Shown piece after piece: positions 10,971 through 22,015 of a stretch of DNA of 64,000 bases (position 1 is its first letter; the number at the start of each line of letters is the position of its first letter). Location: positions 3,410,001 through 3,474,000 of the forward strand of contig OZ251226.1 of the NCBI GenBank assembly GCA_965240325.2, read 5' to 3'. Source of the DNA: Rebecca billardiae RCC1528. Its lineage: Eukaryota > Haptophyta. A model generated the notes under the pieces. That model was not told the origin of the DNA. It saw only the letters and a program-made list of their open reading frames with translations, and made no database searches. Position numbers and translations under genes: made by a program.

Positions 10971-11963
10971 GGCCTCTTCCTGCATGGTCTGGCTGAAGAC
11001 AAAGACTTGATTGACCGCCTGGCAGCAGGCACACGCTCGACGGTGCGCAGCCCTCCGCCGTCCATCGACGCCGTAGCGGTCCCGCTAGGCTGATCTGCGC
11101 GTCGCCGGCAAAAGCGTGCGTAGCACGCGCTCCATCGCAGGGCACCACCCGTCATTATGACGCGCCGCCGCCATTGCTGCGCAGCCAGTCGCGCCCGCAT
11201 CCGCGCCGCGAGTCCGAGATTATTATTCGGTCACGCGGCACGGCGCGCGCACGCGCGCAGCGGCGACAGCGCCATGTACCTATTGTACGTATCATATAGC
11301 ACTACTCCTATGCTCCTCGGCGTGGTCGGCATCATCATATGCAGCGGCTCAATGGCATTAGACGCCGCAGAGTTATTAGATCGAGTCAATACAGTATATA
11401 TAAGTGTTCGCGCAGTCTATTGATCGGAGCAGGTTTGCAGAAGTAGCCTACTGCTAGCCTAGTGCCTAGCTACCGTGCCGCTCGCAGGGACCGGTTACAG
11501 CGGGCCGCGGGTAGCGCAGGGCCGCGATCCGAACTTCTAACTATAGCAGGCATCATCACTGATGACACTAGCTGTGTCACAGACACATCAGTAGCACGGC
11601 GCGCAAAACTATTAGCAGCGCTGCCGCCAGCCCGAAGCCGCAGGCTGCTCGGTCGGCATGCATCACTCGGTCACGGCATCAGCAGTAGTCGTAGTGGCGG
11701 CTGCATCACCGCAGCATCATCAGCTAGCATTGGCGCGCGTCTCCGACGCCGATCGGCTGCACGAATCTTGTATATATCTAGCACCAGCGCAGCAGTGGTC
11801 TAACTCAGTGGTAGATAGTGACGATTGCGGCGATCGTTAGCGCGCGGCTTTCGATCATCTACTGATGCCGGCGGCCTAGTTCTGAAATTGGCGCATCATC
11901 ATCTAAGATCGATCGATGACAACGCGACGACTCTGCTGGTATATCGTAGACCTATCAACGCGA

Positions 11964-11998
<35 letters not shown>

Positions 11999-12871
11999 CT
12001 ACGACCTCTTCTGACTCTGACGCCTGCCCGTTGCATACCACGTCGTTAATATACTACGACCGACTACGTCTACGACCGGGACCGCTCAGCATGCGCGCTG
12101 CGCTAAGCAGTGCCATCGATCTGCTACTCCGTCCCGCGCGGTGACCGTCCTCGTTGCATGGCGCTGTCGTCGTCAGTACTGCTCGTCGTCGGTCATGCAG
12201 ACGCATAGCTGTCACATACTAGTGACACTGCAGTAGCCAAATTTTATTAATGACACGATGAAATTGCGCTGATGACGATGCTGATGATGACGCGATGATG
12301 ATATATATATCGACGATGATGATGATGATGATGACGACGATGCCGACGATGATATATGCCGCGAGTCAATGATGCGCAGACCGGACGCGCGCGCAATCGG
12401 TGATGATGTGCTGTGATATTCGGCGGAGTGAAGCGTGCTGCCGGCCGGCGGCCGGCCGACGCCAGCCTCGTCAAAGTCCGCCCAATGCATCCGCCGCCAG
12501 CTGCCGATGTAGCGCGCGCACTAGTCATCGCGTCAGATCTGCTACGACGATATCGAAGCCTGCTGCATGCGCCTCTCTCTCTATATGCATGTAGCAGTAT
12601 GTGTGTGTATATATATATGTATTGTTACCAGCGCGCTGCTGCTGCTGCTCCTGCTGGAGCGGAGCAGCCATGGTCGGGCGTGCCATGCGCGCGCGTCTAC
12701 TGAGGTCACAGGCGCCAGCTCGGGGAATCCGTAGCCTGACACGGCGGAGAGAACTCAGCCGATCGTCGTCGTCCGCCGCCGCCGCCGAGTGACGACTGAG
12801 CCGAGCTCATCGACGTCGTCCACCGCCGAGGCCCAAGGTGCCAATCAGCCATCATCGCAGATGCGCGCTCG
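10971..12871. other. Intergenic region with microsatellites
   Basis: About 1.9 kb with no recognisable gene. It contains a CT/TA microsatellite (about 11963-11997), a GAT/GAC-rich tract (about 12270-12355) and TG/TA runs near 12600. Composition is clearly less GC-rich than the flanking genes. Confidence 0.6.
11963..11997 (+). repeat. Compound (CT)n(TA)n microsatellite
   Basis: Thirteen or so ct dinucleotides run directly into ta dinucleotides. The tract is intergenic. Confidence 0.9.
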
Positions 12872-15215
12872 TTAGGCGTACGTGGAGCGCGCGTCGAGGG
12901 GCGGCGCGGCCGGCTGGCGGGGTTGCTGCGGCGGCAGCAGCGCGCCGCCACTGCTGCCGCCCTGCGGTGCGTGGTAGGCGAGGCGGCGCGCGGCCGGCGC
13001 CTCGGGCTGTGACGGCCGGAGCGGCGGGCCATGCCGCCCGCCGCGCGCGCGGTGCTTGCGTCGCCCGGCGTGCGCAGCGGGCAGCTCGCTAGGACGCTCG
13101 AGCGGGCCACGGCCGCGATCGCGACCGCCGCCGCCGCCGCCGTCCGCGCGCGCGCTGCCCGCCCACGCCCACGCGGCGGGCGGCGCAGGCGGCGTGACCA
13201 GTGCGAGCCTGCTCGGCTGCGGCCGCCGCGCGCCGTCCGCCGCCGCCTCGGCCGCACCCCAGCGCCGCTCCGCCGCCTCGGCGTAGGAGAGCTCCGCGCG
13301 GAACGCACCCAGGCTGCGGCGCGCGCTGCCGCCGGGCAGGCCCGCGGCGGCGGCGATGGGGCTCGTGCCCGGCCGCGCGGCCGCGGGCGGCGCGCGCGCG
13401 CCCGACGGCGCCGTGGCCGCGCGCTCGGCCGGCGGCGCGCACATCGGCGCGAGCGCACAGGCGGCGGGCGCGCGCTCGGCGGGCGCCGCGCCGCGCGCGG
13501 CCGCGGCCGCGGGCGCTTGCGTTGGCGGCTCTGCCGGCGGCGCGGCCCACCCGGCGTCCGCGCGCGCCGGCGTCGCCGGCGGTGTGCCGTCCGGCGGCGC
13601 GGCCGAGCCGCCGCCCGCGCCCGCGCGCGGCGAGGCGCTGCGGCTGCGGCTGCGGCTGCGGCTGCGGCTGCGGCTGCGCCGCGCCTCGCGGCGGTGCGCG
13701 CCGCGGATGGTGGCGGCGCGCGGCTTGAGCTCGAGCGGCAGCGGTGGCTCTGACGGCACAAAGAGACCGCCGCCCGCGCCGAGCGCGAGCACACCGGCGC
13801 GCTCGGCCCAGCGGTAGCCGCGCGCGTCGCGCGCGAGCTGCTCCTCGGAGGCGATGTGCCGCAGCGGGCGCGCGGCGGCGCCGCCGCGCCAGTGCCGCTC
13901 CGACGCGGGGAGGCGCGCGGCGCGGCTCGGCTCGGGCGCGGCGGCCGGCGGCAGCCGCGGCGCGGCGCGGCGCAGCGACGCGGGCGAGCGCGAGCGCTCG
14001 CGCGCGGCCGCGCGCGCGCGCGCGGCCGCCTCCGCCTCCGCCTGCGCGGCGGCGCGCGCGTCCTCGCGCGGCGCGCGCGTCGGCGGCGCGTGCAGCCTGT
14101 GCGGCCTCGGCGCCGCGGCCATCGCCTGCGCGATCACCACGTCCACGCGCCCGCGCACCCACGCGCGCGTCCGCGCCGCCGCGTGCGCGAGCAGCTCCTC
14201 CGCGCGGCCCCGCAGCAGCTGGTGCAGGTCGCGGGTGGAGATGCTGAGCACGTCGAGCGCGCTCTGCGCGACGAGGCGCCACGGCGAGTCGCACAGCGCC
14301 GCCACCGTCGCGGGCGCGACGAGGTGCCCCGAGGAGAACAGACCCACCGAGATCCACGCGGGCGCGGGCGGCGGCGGGTCTCGTGTCTCGCGCACCGCCG
14401 CCCACGGCCGCTCCTTGGGGCGGCGCCACTGGTCGGCGGCCGCGCGCACCGCCGCGTCGTGCTTGGCGCGCGCGCGCGCGAACGCCTCGGCGCCGTCGAG
14501 CTCGAGCCGCACCGCGCCGCGCCGCACGAGCAGCGCGCGCGCCGGCCGCGCCTCCGCCGCCGAGCCCACCACCTCGCGCAGCGACACGCGCGCGGCCTCG
14601 AACAGCGGCGCGATGCGCAGCATCTCGAGCTCGGCCTCGGCGACGTAGCGCTGCTGGGACGTGGCGGCGTCGGCGGCGGTGCGCGCCGCCGCCATCGCGC
14701 CCGTGCCGATCGGCTCGGTGCCGGCGAGGAACGCCGCGCACTCGGCGTGCTCCTCGACGAACGCCGCCGCGCCGCCGTGCGCCAGAAACGCATGCCTCGG
14801 GATGCCGACCACCTCTGCGGCCGGGGAGAGCGCGCGCGCCACGCAGTCCATCGGCTCGCCGAGGGTGGCGGGGAGCTCGCCGATGGCGTCGCCCGGGCGC
14901 TTGAGGCGCTCGAAGGGCACCTCGCGCCAGCCGAGCACGGGCGCGTGCGCGCCGCCGCCCGCGCCGCTCGAGGCGGTGCGCTGCGCCGCGCCGCCCGACT
15001 GCACGGACGAGGTGCGCTGCGGCGGCGAGCGCGCGCGCTCGGCGGCGGCGGCGCCGCCGTCCGCGTCCGCGTCCGCGCCGGCCGCGGGCTGCAGCTGCGA
15101 CGAGGTGGAGACGAGCCGGCGCAGCTCGACGGCGCTCGCACGCCGGGTGCCGCCGCCGCCGCCGCCGCCGGCCGAGGTCGGGCGCGCGTCGGCCGCGCCG
15201 CCGTCGGCTGTCGCG

Positions 15216-15266
<51 letters not shown>

Positions 15267-16780
15267 GCGCCGCCGTCCTGCGCGTCCTGCGCGTCGTACG
15301 AGCTGCCCGCCGGGCCGAACCGGCCGGACGCGTGCACGGCCACGTACCGCGTCACGCCCACCTCGCCCGAGAGCACCACCAGCACCTCGTTGGCGCTGAA
15401 GCGCGGCGGCGCGCGCTGCGAGCCGAGCGCGCGCAAAGGGTCGGCGCCCGCGCCCGCGCCGCCCGCGGTGCGCGAGGGCGGCGCGCACAGCCGCGCGCCG
15501 CGCTCGACCTCGGCGTACGTCAGCCCGCGGCACAGCTCGCGCCGCGCGCCCGCCTCCAGCCGCTCGAAGAAGCGCAGCCCCGCCACCCTCGCCTCGAGCG
15601 CGGCCACGTCCGCATCCGTGCGATGCGCGCGCGGCTTGGTGCACGCGGCCTGGAAGTGCGCGACGACGCGGGCGTGCTCGAGCGTGCGCTCGTCGAGGGC
15701 GAGGAAGTCGGCCTTCTGCAGCACGAGGAGCTCGGCGCCGCCGTCGGGCAGCGAGGTGTACGCCGGCTCCGACGCGGCCGCGGCGGCGCCGCCCCGGGCG
15801 CTGCGCTGCCGGCCGCCGCCCGCGCGCGACGCGGCGCGCGCGACGTCGCGCAGGTTGCCGCCAAACGCCGCGGCGTCCTCGGCGTCCTCGTCGCGCGGCG
15901 CGCGCGCGCCGAGGACGGAGGCGTTGCGCACGAGCCCGTCCTCGAGCAGCGCCGCCTCGCCCACCAGCGCGCCCTGCTGCCGCACCGCCACCTGCCGCTG
16001 CCCCGCGCGCGCGCTCACGCCGCCCGCGCCCGCCAGGCTCTGCCGCACGAGCTCCCAGCGCGCGCGCGCGAGGTGCGCGGCGGAGGTGCCGCGCAGCGCG
16101 GGCGGCGGGCGGTGGTGCGCGTGGATGAGCACGTCCACCGCCCCCGCCTGCACGAAGAAGCAAAAGTCCGCCTCCGCGCCCTGCCGGAACAGCACCTCGT
16201 CCGCGCGCAGCCGGCGGCGCTGCAGCAGCTCGGCCACGCGCACGAGCGGCGGCCGCGGCCAGCGGCGGAAGATGTCGGCGGCGCGGAGGAGCGCGACGCG
16301 CGCCTCGATCGCGCGCGCGTACGACGCCGAGAGCGCGAGCTGCGCGCCGCCGCGCGGCAGCCGCAGCAGCCACGCGCCGCGCCCGTCCGCGCGCGCGTCA
16401 AAGCCGTAGGTCGCCGAGTGCTCCACCACCTGCAGCAGGCCGCACATGCCGCCGGCGGGGACGGCGCGCGTGCGCTGCGCCGGGGCGGCGTCGGAGACAT
16501 CCGCCGTGATCCGCGGCTCGGTCAGCACCAGCGCGCCCTCCACCACCGCGAACACCGCGTCGGGGAACGCGTCGGCCGCGACGACCGGCTCGGCGGGCGC
16601 CGCCCACACGCACCGCGCCTGCGCGAGCGCGCGGTCGAGCGCCTCGTCGTCGTCGCAGTGCGCGCCGACGCGCTTGAGCGCGCGGAACGCGTCGCGCGCC
16701 GCGCCGCGCTGCTCCGCCGAGCGCTCCGCCGCGGGCACGTCGAGGAGCGCCACGAGCGCGGGGAGCGGCGGGTCGGCCAT
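12872..16780 (-). CDS. Multi-domain cyclic-nucleotide-binding-like protein
   Basis: 1302 aa in one exon from the ATG at 16780 (MADPPLPALVALLDVP). The frame is open further upstream to 17143, but that part is compositionally non-coding. Several segments have the beta-roll pattern of cyclic nucleotide-binding domains. The clearest is at about residues 178-290 (ADEVLFRQGAEADFCFFVQ, then GALVGEAALLEDG). Others are at about 395-510 (ERLEAGARRELCRGLTYAEVERGA, then VLVVLSGEVGV), about 610-690, and about 715-860 (SSGHLVAPATVAALCDSPW). Most lack a clear intact phosphate-binding cassette, so true cAMP/cGMP binding is uncertain. There is a polyglutamine run of about 17 residues, a Gly/Ser/Thr-rich linker, and a disordered C-terminal third with an (Arg-Ser)n tract near 13635-13680. 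I infer a soluble scaffold or sensor. Confidence 0.68.
15218..15265 (-). repeat. CAG trinucleotide repeat encoding polyglutamine
   Basis: Sixteen CTG units on the plus strand read as CAG on the coding strand, adding to a glutamine run of about 17 residues in the cyclic-nucleotide-binding-like protein. It is followed by Gly- and Ala-rich sequence. Confidence 0.92.
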
Positions 16781-17936
16781 GACTTGCGGCCGGCCGCCAC
16801 ACGCCTCGACGCACGGTCCGACCTTGTTTTCATTCAGCGCACAATGTAACGACATTCCCGCTTCGCCCGTGCAAGGGTGATAGGGGAAGCCGGACTGAGG
16901 ACTCCGACCAAAGGACTGCTCCGACGAGTCACTCAGCACAAACGTGCAACTCAGACTCAGTGGGACACGTCGGAACGATAAGCCTGCTGTGTGTCGGTGA
17001 CAGTGCGCAGTGTGCCGCTCCGTACGCGTACCATGCATAGTCATTAGTCGTCGCGGCGAGTCGTCGTCGCCGACTCGCCGCCGTTGACGTTGTGAGGACG
17101 ACGACGTACTAAAGTACGGTCGTAGCCAGCAGACATAAGGCACAAGCTGAGTACGTATATTAACGCGTAGTTTATATATACGGCGCTAGTTAGTCGTATA
17201 TACTACGAGTCTTCAACTGTGTATTCGTCAAGCCTCGCGCGTATATGTTACACACACGGGCACACACACACACACAGCACACACGTACACACTGACGACT
17301 GACGGTGTTACTACGACGACATATATATCAGTCAACTACGACGTTCGTCGCGCGTATAAGCTATATATGTGTGTATAGTGACTATATAGCAGATTGTCAC
17401 GGGCATCGGAGAGTGAGACCGTCGGAGCAGACCGTACTCCGCGCGTAGTCCGTACTAAGCCCGACACTGGCCACTGACCGGAGTGACGCGGGCCACTCAC
17501 ACTGATCATGATATGGCATCCGACACAGATCACTCTGCTGCGCTACTGCTAGACTGGCGACAGCGGGACGAACATCACTGCTGCTGTTAGTCACTCAGTC
17601 AGACTATCGCGTCGTCATAATAATATATATATATATCGTCACTCACATGCACGCGCTGATTTGTGCAGCTTGAGCTAGACCGTGGAGCGCCGCATCGGCG
17701 CGGCCTGGCGCGGGCCTCGCCTCCACGGGGCGTATGTTCTGGCCGCACTCTGACACGCATCGATGGTGCTGCGGGGCGCGCAGCCTTCGTCATCCGGTGC
17801 CAAACGCGGATGGTGATCAGACTAGACTGTTGGCGGTGTGAGGAGTGCTCGGGCCGCGGGCTGCCCGAGCGCGCGTGTGTGCGGTGTGGGTCGCGGCGTG
17901 CTGCCACCGGCTCGTGCGACCGAGGGGCTCGAGCGC
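16781..17936. other. Intergenic region with TA- and CA-rich tracts
   Basis: This region separates the 5' end of the cyclic-nucleotide-binding-like gene from the 3' end of the kinase gene, both on the minus strand. It contains tata-rich segments (17150-17210, 17320-17395, 17620-17640) and a CA repeat near 17255-17285. No coding signal is seen. Confidence 0.55.
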
Positions 17937-19244
17937 CTAGCGGGAAGCAATCGGCCGCCGGATGTGGCCGTTGAGGAAGCGGCTGATCCCGGCAAGCGGC
18001 GAGGCCGACGGCATGAGCACGCCGCTGAGGATCGCCGGGTCGGCATCCGCGCGCTTGCGCAGCGTCGTGAGCTGCGCCGCGACGCGCGCCATCGACGGCC
18101 GCTCCAACTCATCGTCCGCCCAGCAGTGCGAGACGAGCAGCCGCAGATCGGACGGCCACGCGTCGGGCACGGGGGGGCGCAGCCCCTTGTGCGCCACGTA
18201 CTCCGCCACCTGCTCCCCGGTGAAGTGCAGCTGCGAGTACGCGCGGCGCGCGCTGAGCACCTCCCACGCGATCACGCCGTACGAGAAGACGTCCACGCGC
18301 GCCGTGTACGCCTCCCCGCGCCAGTTCTCGGGGGCCATGAAGCGCGAGGAGCCCGTGCGGCCCGTCACGATGGCGTGCCGGATGTCGCGCGCGCCGAGGG
18401 CGAGGGGCGGGCGCGCGGGCTCGGCGGAGAAGATCGACAGCGACGGCGCCGACGCCGATTGCGACAGCATCGGCGGCTGCGGCCCGGCCGCGCCGAGTGG
18501 CAGCAGCCGCGACAGCCCAAAGTCCGCCAGCCGCACGCGGCCCGCGCCGTCGAGGAGCACGTTCTCGGGCTTGAGGTCACGGTGCGCGATGGCGAAGCCG
18601 GTGCCACCATGGATGTACTCGAGCGCGCGCGCGAGCTCGGTGAGCCAGCCCAGCGCCTCGGCGCTCGTGTACCCCTTGCCCTTGCGCACGCGCTCGGCGA
18701 GCGTGCCGCCCGCGCAGTACTCGAGCACGAGCGCGCCGCGCCCGTCGAGGACGTAGCAGCCGTGCGCGGCGATGACGGTCGGGTGGTCGAGCGCGCGCAG
18801 GAGCGCGGCCTCCGCGAAGAAGTTCGACACCTCGTGCTCCGGCAGCGCGATGCGCTCGCGCTCGGACGTGGCGAGCGGGCCCGGGTCGGCGACGATGTGC
18901 GTCTTCAGCCACTTGACCGCGACGAGCGCGCCGCCGCCGGGGCCGCGCGGCGCGTCGGCGAGGCGCGGGCCGAAGCGCGCCGCCGCCTCGGACGAGATCT
19001 CGCACAGCTCCACCTCGGCGAAGCCGCCCTCGCCCAGCCAGCGCAGCGCGCGCAGCTCGGACGCGGCGAGCGGCGGCGAGCCCTCGAGCGCGAGCGCGCG
19101 CACCTTGGCGCGCACGGCGTCGGTGGTGGGGCTCGCGTCGCCCTGCGTGCGGAGGGCAGGCGAGTTGACGAGCGGCTCCAACGTGCGCAGTCGCTTCGTG
19201 GTTGGGCCCTTCGGGCTGGCGGTGGGCGTCGGCTGGGATGGCAT
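17937..19244 (-). CDS. TKL-like serine/threonine protein kinase
   Basis: 435 aa from the ATG at 19244 (MPSQPTPTASPKGP); the frame extends upstream only through a TTG. A Pro/Thr-rich N-terminal tail of about 60 residues precedes a complete kinase domain. It shows the glycine loop GEGGFAEV (71-78), catalytic Lys111 in VAVKWLK, the catalytic loop HRDLKPEN (221-228), DFG at 241-243, TGSSRFMAPE (297-306) and DVFSYGVIAWEVL. The GSxRFMAPE activation segment and the C-terminal CW/RP pattern (SHCWADDELERPSM) match the tyrosine-kinase-like group common in plants and protists. All catalytic residues are present. A Ser-rich insert (about 258-285) enlarges the activation segment and may be phosphorylated. 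The substrate is unknown. Confidence 0.88.
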   Translation of the reverse strand: MPSQPTPTASPKGPTTKRLRTLEPLVNSPALRTQGDASPTTDAVRAKVRALALEGSPPLAASELRALRWLGEGGFAEVELCEISSEAAARFGPRLADAPRGPGGGALVAVKWLKTHIVADPGPLATSERERIALPEHEVSNFFAEAALLRALDHPTVIAAHGCYVLDGRGALVLEYCAGGTLAERVRKGKGYTSAEALGWLTELARALEYIHGGTGFAIAHRDLKPENVLLDGAGRVRLADFGLSRLLPLGAAGPQPPMLSQSASAPSLSIFSAEPARPPLALGARDIRHAIVTGRTGSSRFMAPENWRGEAYTARVDVFSYGVIAWEVLSARRAYSQLHFTGEQVAEYVAHKGLRPPVPDAWPSDLRLLVSHCWADDELERPSMARVAAQLTTLRKRADADPAILSGVLMPSASPLAGISRFLNGHIRRPIASR

Positions 19245-19435
19245 TGGTGGGGACCGCCCGTGAGCGCTTGCGGGGTCGTACGACGTCGTCGTTGATGGGG
19301 AGGCGGGTCTCCCGGGCGATTTCGTCGGATCCAAGGCGAGGATTCACGCGCGATTCCGCGTGCCGCGTGCAGGACTGCAGGCGATCGTGAGCAGCAGTTG
19401 GGCAAGATTCTTGGAATCGTTTAACAGTTTACTCA

Positions 19436-19473
19436 GAATTAAGAGACGCACACAGCTCAGGCAGGCGAGATTA
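19436..19473 (+). repeat. Dispersed repeat motif, single arm
   Basis: This single copy reads aagagacgcacacagctcag and continues to gcgagatt, after the partial lead gaatt. It is preceded by taacagtttact, also seen beside the copy near 35 kb. It matches one arm of the hairpin at 21764-21848. Confidence 0.8.
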
Positions 19474-19880
19474 TGCTTCAAATAATACCCCCCTTGGAAT
19501 CACGTGGCCAGCTCCCCACTTTCAACAACTTGTTCAGGGCCAGCAGAAGTTGAAAGTGTGCGCATCATCACGGACAGTGGGGCAGATGCTTCCGGTTCAT
19601 TTAAATAGTTTTGCTGCGTCGTCATCAGAGCAGCGATGAGAGATGCGCGAACCACTTTTTAGTATGCTAATTTGCCGCCGCTTCTCGAAGCTCATTACAG
19701 CTATCATACGTCATAGGGCTACAATACCCTCATATTCGAGATTTCGAGCAGATCCAACTACCAAGGACTAGCAGCAAATAATGGATTCTGAGACGCTGAG
19801 TTCAGAGTTTCAAGTTGTGCGGTGGAAGCCCCCATCAAAACGCTTCGAGATGTGGTGAGGGAAATCATGATGTCTACCAT

Positions 19881-20946
19881 AGAGGAGGTTGGGTATCGAT
19901 CAACTCGTGCGCCCTCGCGGCGCAGCGGCTAAGTCTCCTGGGGCGCCGCCCTGGAGGGCGCGTGGGGTGCGCACGCCGCGTGCTCCTGCGCCCGCGGCAG
20001 CGGCCGCAGACACGGCGCGCGTGGTTGGTCGCATGCTAGACAGCACGTAGTACCCTCCCATGCCGCGCGCCGCGCTCGCCGGCGCCCTCGCCGTGCCTCA
20101 GGCCAGCCCGCGCCCGCGCGCCGCACCAAGAGCCAGCCGTGGCCACGCGCCAGCCGCCAGCGCGCGCGGTGCGCGGTGCGGTCGGCGCGGGGCGGGCGCG
20201 CGCCCGGGGCGAGGCTCGTGTACGATCGGCGCGCGCCATGCCGCCACACGTCGCCGAATACGAGCTTGATCACGTTCCACGCGGCTGCTGATGGGTGCTC
20301 GTCGAGCATTCCTCAGCCTACAGAAATGAGCTTGGACAAGCGGCTGTGAGCGCGTCAGTGCGAGGAATGCGACGACTTGGGGACTCTTGCGCCATCATAG
20401 GATGCCAATCGTTCACATATCAGTGGTCTGCGCATGTCTTCTATCGCGCTTCGCTGCCTTCCCGTGATCGTCTCAAGTCTCAACGTCATGAGCATTTTTT
20501 TTCAAACTTGGCAATGCACACTCGACAGCATGAAAACGCGTGCGCGCCGACCCATGCGGGCGCCAGCGTGGCGGCGCGTGGCGGCATGGCGCGCGCCGAT
20601 CGTACACGAGCCTCGCCCCGGGCGCGCGCCCGCCCCGCGCCGACCGCACCGCGCACCGCGCGCGCGCTGGCGGCTGGCGCGTGGCCACGGCTGGCTCTTG
20701 GTGCGGCGCGCGGGTGCGGGCTGGCCTGAGGCACGGCGAGGGCGCCGGCGAGCGCGGCGCGCGGCGTGGGAGGGTACTACATGCTGTCTAGCATGCGACC
20801 AACCACGCGCGCCGTGTCCGAGGCCGCTGCCGCGGGCGCAGGAGCACGCGGCGTGCGCACCCCACGCGCCCTCCAGGGCGGCGCCCCAGGAGACTTAGCC
20901 GCTGCGCCGCGAGGGCGCACGAGTTGATCGATACCCAACCTCCTCT
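19881..20946. mobile_element. Long inverted repeat (foldback-type element)
   Basis: The left arm (19881 to about 20247) and the right arm (about 20576-20946) are near-identical reverse complements of about 370 bp, separated by a spacer of about 328 bp that is less GC-rich. The outer ends are agaggaggttgggtatcg and its complement. Differences between arms are few, which suggests recent formation or gene conversion. I see no clear target-site duplication and no transposase. It could be a foldback or TIR transposon remnant or an inverted duplication. Confidence 0.75.
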
Positions 20947-21763
20947 CACTCGCGCACTGGGAGTTCGCAGCCCTTACCGCCCTTCCTTGGACTTGCACAT
21001 GCCTTCTTGATGACACCGGCGGCCGCAGCTGATGACTACTACGCTGCCTACGCCTACCGTGCGTCCACTGGTCGCTGGAGATCTGACCTCACGAGAATCA
21101 TCTTGCCCGTGGGAGTACTTCGCTGAACAGGCGAACAGCTGGCGGTCCGTTTTTCACTCAGTTTTTGCCTGGCTGGCGTGACAACCGTCGCCGTCGAGAA
21201 GCCGAGTCGCACCCTCAGGCTCGTGGCAGTATCTGTCTGCAGACCGCAGCGCAGTCGCTGATGATGGCCCGCATTCAGGGCCGTGCGGGTGGACTCTCAA
21301 TATCTAGATTCTTCGAGTTCAGTCAATGTGCAACGTGCGGCAGTGCCCACGACTCGCGTGCGAGCTCGGAGCTGCGCTGCGGAGCAGCTGGCAGGACGGT
21401 CACACCCCAGCGCGGCGCATGCAGCGATCCTGGCGCGACGGAGGGCAACTTCCCTGGCTGGCGCTTGAGCAGGGAGTCACTCCTTTATTGCGCTGCTTGC
21501 ACTGCGCGCTGCGGTTCCGGTTCACCCTAATGGGGGGCGGTCCGTTGCGGCGTTTAGCGGTTAGCCAGCGCGGGTGTGACCCGTGGCCGTGTGGTGGGCC
21601 ACAGGTGACAGGTGTGTAGCTTCGGCGGTCTAGATCGTGAACGCTTGCGGCGTACAAGTACCACGTTTGGGTTTGGCTTGCCGTGTCGGGGACGACGAGC
21701 CCCAGAAGGACGTCGCGCGTGGACGGCCGACGGCCGTCAGCCTCGATTTGCCCGCGTAACGCT

Positions 21764-21848
21764 ATCTCGCCTGCCTGAGCTGTGTGCGTCTCTTATTCTT
21801 AGTAAACTACTAAGAATAAGAGACGCACACAGCTCAGGCAGGCGAGAT
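21764..21848. repeat. Perfect 85-bp hairpin of the dispersed repeat family
   Basis: Arms of about 40 bp (atctcgcctgcctgagctgt onward, and its exact complement) flank a short centre around aact. One strand could form a very stable stem-loop. Single-arm copies occur elsewhere in the window at 19436, 29946 and 34976, so this looks like two copies joined head-to-head or the intact form of a small element. Confidence 0.9.
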
Positions 21849-22015
21849 CAGTGCCAGCACTAGCATGGGGGTACCACCGCCCTTGGGCGTACAAAGAGTT
21901 GTAGACAGTACAAAACTACAAATGTACAATCGAGGCCGTCCCCGTCAAAAAGGGGGTGGGTCTCCAGGCTGAGGCAGGAGCAGCCCGTCGCCACTTGCGG
22001 CTGTCCTCCATAGCG

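Larger units (their letters stand above)
19245..22015. other. Repeat-rich intergenic region
   Basis: About 2.8 kb with no recognisable gene. It holds a copy of the dispersed hairpin motif (19436-19473), a 1.07-kb long inverted repeat (19881-20946) and the perfect hairpin version of the motif (21764-21848). The open frames inside the inverted repeat are mirror images of each other and Arg/Ala-rich, which is expected of GC-rich non-coding DNA. Confidence 0.7.

Noticed and set aside
16781-17143. Upstream extension of the cyclic-nucleotide-binding-like protein
   Set aside because: The frame is open, but composition and residue content change to non-coding type upstream of the ATG at 16780.
20036-20790. 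Small Arg/Ala-rich frames within the long inverted repeat
   Set aside because: They are mirror images in the two arms, with no recognisable domain, and are best explained as non-coding repeat.
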